Assembly (NCBI GenBank): GCA_003254905.1
Contig: QANU01054449.1
Span: forward strand, 536,404 to 600,403
From: Nissolia schottii
Lineage: Eukaryota; Streptophyta; Magnoliopsida; Fabales; Fabaceae
Length of the DNA: 64,000 nucleotides
Reading direction: 5' to 3'
Of this stretch, positions 60,798-64,000 are shown one piece after another (positions within the stretch are counted from its first letter, which is position 1; every line of letters starts with the position of its first letter). Position numbers and translations under genes: made by a program. The notes under the pieces are model-generated. The model saw only the letters and a list, made by a program, of their open reading frames with translations, had not been told where the DNA came from and ran no database searches.

Positions 60798-60943
60798 ATT
60801 CTTGTGTGGTCATGAAGCGTCATGCCGGACATGCTCATAACCACACATAGAATGACATTTCAGCTTTAAGTAGTGGAAGCCGAAACACTATTATGTGTGG
60901 TCAGAAGCATATACAACATAACGTTCCATGACCACACAAGAAT
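60798..60943. repeat. 17-bp perfect inverted repeat downstream of CPN60A2
   Basis: ATTCTTGTGTGGTCATG (60798-60814) and its exact reverse complement (60927-60943) flank a 112-bp loop. The loop contains a second CATAACCACACATA / TATGTGTGGT pairing. It probably falls in the 3' UTR or just beyond the chaperonin gene. Confidence 0.7.
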
Positions 60944-61076
60944 TTTCATCAAGAGAGCATTCTTGTCACTGCCGGAGTGTATACCAATGCAAGGGACATT
61001 CGCAGGCTGTGACTCGACCAACGGCGCACATAAGCGGAGAAGACTTAACTCTGTATTGTAATTGTTTTTCTCCATT

Positions 61077-64000
61077 TTAAGGCATTATCCCAGGGACCAG
61101 GGGCACAGGTGGCTTGGATTTCTTTGTTTTTTCCACCAATATAGCTTGAGTAGTTAGAACCACACCAGCAACCGAAACTGCACTTTGAAGAGCACACCTG
61201 GCGACTCGACAAGGATCTGCTACTCCCGCATTTAAAAGATCTTCGTATGTGCCTGTCATCGCATTATATCCAGTTCGCCAATCAAGTGTTCTAGTGTTCT
61301 GGACAACAATGTCTCCATCAATTCCAGCATTAGTTGCAATTGATTTTGCAGGTTCAAGGAGTGCCTGTAATGCATTATGTTCAGCTGCTTATAAAAATAT
61401 GTAAAATCATTCAAGAAAGTGCACAAGGAATGCTACCTTTCCCAAACTAATCCCAATCCTAGATGAAAGAGAAGAAGAAAAAACAGGGAATTTACCATAA
61501 ACTAAAGGAAAAAAGTTCTATCTAATATCTCAGCGAAACAAATTATGTTCCATTTTCTCTCCTAGGTAAGAGAGTGATAACAACCGCGGGAGAACCATAC
61601 CACAAAAGATAGCTATTGTATGTGGAGAGCTCAAGGCCTTATAAACCATACCAAATTAATGAGGTATGCTTTGTTAAGTCTTGTTCTTCAATTACAATCC
61701 AGATAAGGATATAAACCAAGAATAAAAACTTTCAACACCACAGGATTTTAAAAAGATGCATAAGTCACAAATCTTCTAGATTAAAGTCATTTTCTTTTTC
61801 ATGGAAAGAAAAAACAACATATTGCATGTGAATCACCTTAGTAAAATCTGTTTGAGAAGAAATCTACAGAGAGATGAGAGAAGGAAGAGAGCTAAGAGAC
61901 TAAAAAATGTAAACTATACCTTTGCCACAATATCAGCACCAATTCGCTCATCTTGATCTTCCAGGGAGTTCCTTATTGTAGGTATCAAGTCCAACAGGTG
62001 GACGTATGTGGCACCCCCTCCAGGAACAATTCCCTCATTTATGGCAGCAAATGTTGCATTCTTGGCATCCTCAATCCTAAGTTTTCTATCCTCAAGTTCT
62101 AACTCAGTGTGTGCACCTACCTACAAAATTGGATATTGCATTATTCAGTAAAAAACCGAGAATAAAAGTAATGTTAATGTTATGCATTGTCAGCAAAATT
62201 TTAGAAAAACAGCTTTCTGGTATGTAGAACAAATTGAAATCAAGACATTGTGCATATAACAAATCTCAGAGTAACAGAGTTATGATACTTGAAATAGAGC
62301 AAGAAATGTTGAAGCAAAATTATCAAAGTAAAGATATGAAGTGATCAGAGTACAGACAGCCCATGACAAGTTTACTGAATTAGATACCTTTATAACAGCT
62401 ACACCACCAGAGAGTTTTGCAATTCTCTCTGAGAGCTTTCTTGACAGGTTTGCATTATCTGTTTCAATAAGATCCTTCTTTATCTGTAAAATTCTAGCCT
62501 GAATTTCAGCCTTAGTGCTAGGATCAGCAATTATAGTTGTCGAATTACTGGTTATTGTCACTTTCAGTGCAGTGCCGAGTTGATCTGATGTTACACCTTC
62601 AAGTGATAGACCCAAGTCTCCAGAAAGAAAATCAGCACCTGTGATGTTAATGTAAACATAATGTCAAACAAGCAGAACAGAAGGAGTCTGTTCATCTTTG
62701 AAAGAGATGGGAACAATTGAACAAGAAAGATCATGGGTAGATTAAAGGGGAAAAAAATGGGAAACCAAAGCTTCAAAGTTCAAATTATGCTCATAGAGTC
62801 ACATCATCACAACTTCAAAATTTAACAGAACCAACTGGAATCGATACTAATCAAGTCTTAAGATGATTAGTGATTATTATTAACAGTCAACTGAGGTCCT
62901 CAAAAATCCCACAAGGTGGATGATTCTAAATCTTGGCCACTAGAACTGGACAGTTATAGAATGAGAAAGTGGCATTTCAATTAGTACCCAAAGAAATCAA
63001 GCTCCCTAATTAACAAACAATTGACAAATAAATAAAAGCAATGACATAAAGAGTTTCATTGCAGCCAGTTTATACTAACAAAAGAAGCAACTATTTGGTA
63101 GGTAGGGTTTATGAAAATAACTCTACAATAGGAAGCATAACCCTAGTGCAGAGGAAGTTGACAGAAATATTAATCAAGCTTATTAGGTATTGTAGAAACT
63201 GGCCTGTCATAAGCGCAATATCTTGTAACAAGGCCTTCTTTGCATCTCCAAATCCTGGACACTTCACTACAGCAACTCTTAGTAATCCTTGCATTTTGTT
63301 CACTGTTAATGTTTCCAAGACTTGCCTTGTGACATCCTCGGCAATAATTAAGAGTGGGACACTCAACTGCATAGCCTTTTCCAGCAAAGGAACGATTTCT
63401 TTGACAGTCAAAATCTTTTGATCAGTTACCAAAACTTTAGCATTGTCAAACTCCACGATGGACTTTTCCTGGTTGTTAATGAAGTGAGGAGACAAATAAC
63501 CCTTATCAATCTGCACAGAAAGAATAAACAACAACTATTATAAAGCAAAACACAAGGACAACAACTATTCAGATCTGAGTGACTGGAAGGACTAATGCTT
63601 GCTATTGAGTACTATTCTTATGCTTGATACCTTCATCCCTTCTTCAATAATCACAGAGGTCTCAGATGATGAAGATGATTCAATGGAGATCACTCCATCA
63701 GAACCAATCTTCTCTATAGCTTCAGCAATCAGGTTTCCGACATACTCATCGTTTCCGGCAGAAATCGAGGCTACAGCTGTAAAAAAGGGGCAAGAAATAT
63801 CTTCAATAATTTTTTTGTGAAGAACAAGCACTAATTCAACAAAACTTAAAAAATCAGAAGTCGGGACCTTTAATATGATCCCTTCCTTCGACAGGAACGC
63901 TTCTCTTCTTCAAGGACTTGACCAAATCTTTTACCGTCTTTTCCATTCCCTTCTTCAAAGAAATAGGATTAGCCCCAAATGCAACTGCTAATAGTCCAGA
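61077..64000 (-). CDS. CPN60A2: Plastid chaperonin-60 alpha 2-like (5' end beyond window)
   Basis: Cpn60 (GroEL-type) subunits form the plastid folding chamber that, with co-chaperonins, folds imported proteins. Six exons are present in minus order: 64000(cut)-63868, 63776-63631, 63510-63204, 62638-62388, 62120-61920, 61364-61077. They read in one frame for the last 441 or so residues. Landmarks: [40 protein letters not shown] with [70 protein letters not shown], and [19 protein letters not shown] before the end. The C-terminus [19 protein letters not shown] lacks a GGM tail and fits the divergent alpha-2 paralogue rather than the main Rubisco-binding alpha subunit. The intron after 63204 seems to use a GC donor. 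The start and transit peptide lie outside the window. Confidence 0.93.

Noticed and set aside
60873-61061. 62-aa plus-strand frame next to CPN60A2
   Set aside because: It overlaps the likely 3' UTR and inverted repeat of the minus-strand gene, with no signature.

Overview
This is a eukaryotic nuclear window from a flowering plant. It is AT-rich, with GT-AG introns, single-copy plant housekeeping genes carrying plastid-type leaders, Ty1/copia and LINE retroelements, small inverted-repeat transposons and a nuclear insertion of plastid DNA. Gene content and repeat style suggest a dicot, possibly a legume, but the species cannot be fixed from the sequence alone. One assembly gap (N run) lies at 13905-14612.

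Region by region. 1-2.5 kb: AT-rich DNA, then a small coiled-coil gene whose frame is broken. 2.9-7.75 kb: a complete, very young copia retrotransposon with identical 236-bp LTRs and an unbroken 1435-codon gag-pol. 8.0-18.8 kb: an old, degenerate copia element on the minus strand. It is interrupted by a second structure in which two inverted, TATA-bearing segments full of CGCTCAGCG-type motifs face each other across the gap, and by a foldback element in one LTR. 19.5-21.2 kb: a CacyBP/SIP-like gene with a 1-nt frame break. 23.0-27.1 kb: a three-exon GT47 (exostosin-type) Golgi glycosyltransferase. 28.4-31.3 kb (-) and 31.6-34.3 kb (+): a HINT2-like histidine-triad hydrolase and a plastid-type sulfiredoxin, transcribed divergently from 264 bp. 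34.5-37.1 kb: a tandem repeat of about 122 bp and a 718-bp hAT-like element with a perfect 8-bp target duplication. 37.55-39.9 kb: NRPB3, the third-largest subunit of RNA polymerase II. 41.1-56.4 kb (-): NAP1 of the SCAR/WAVE complex, 23 coding exons whose introns hold a LINE, an LTR-retroelement remnant and small inverted-repeat elements. 57.2-61.0 kb: mostly AT-rich intergenic DNA. 61.1 kb to the window end (-): the last six exons of a CPN60A2-like plastid chaperonin gene, whose 5' end lies outside the window.

The genes do not form a pathway; they are independent loci. The most notable gene context is the divergent HINT2/SRX pair, both products of which look organelle-targeted. The most unusual structure is the inverted CGCTSAGCG-motif pair around the gap. 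Exon boundaries were placed by eye from reading frame, splice sites and family knowledge. In every gene described as intact, exon lengths and phases add up to an open frame.
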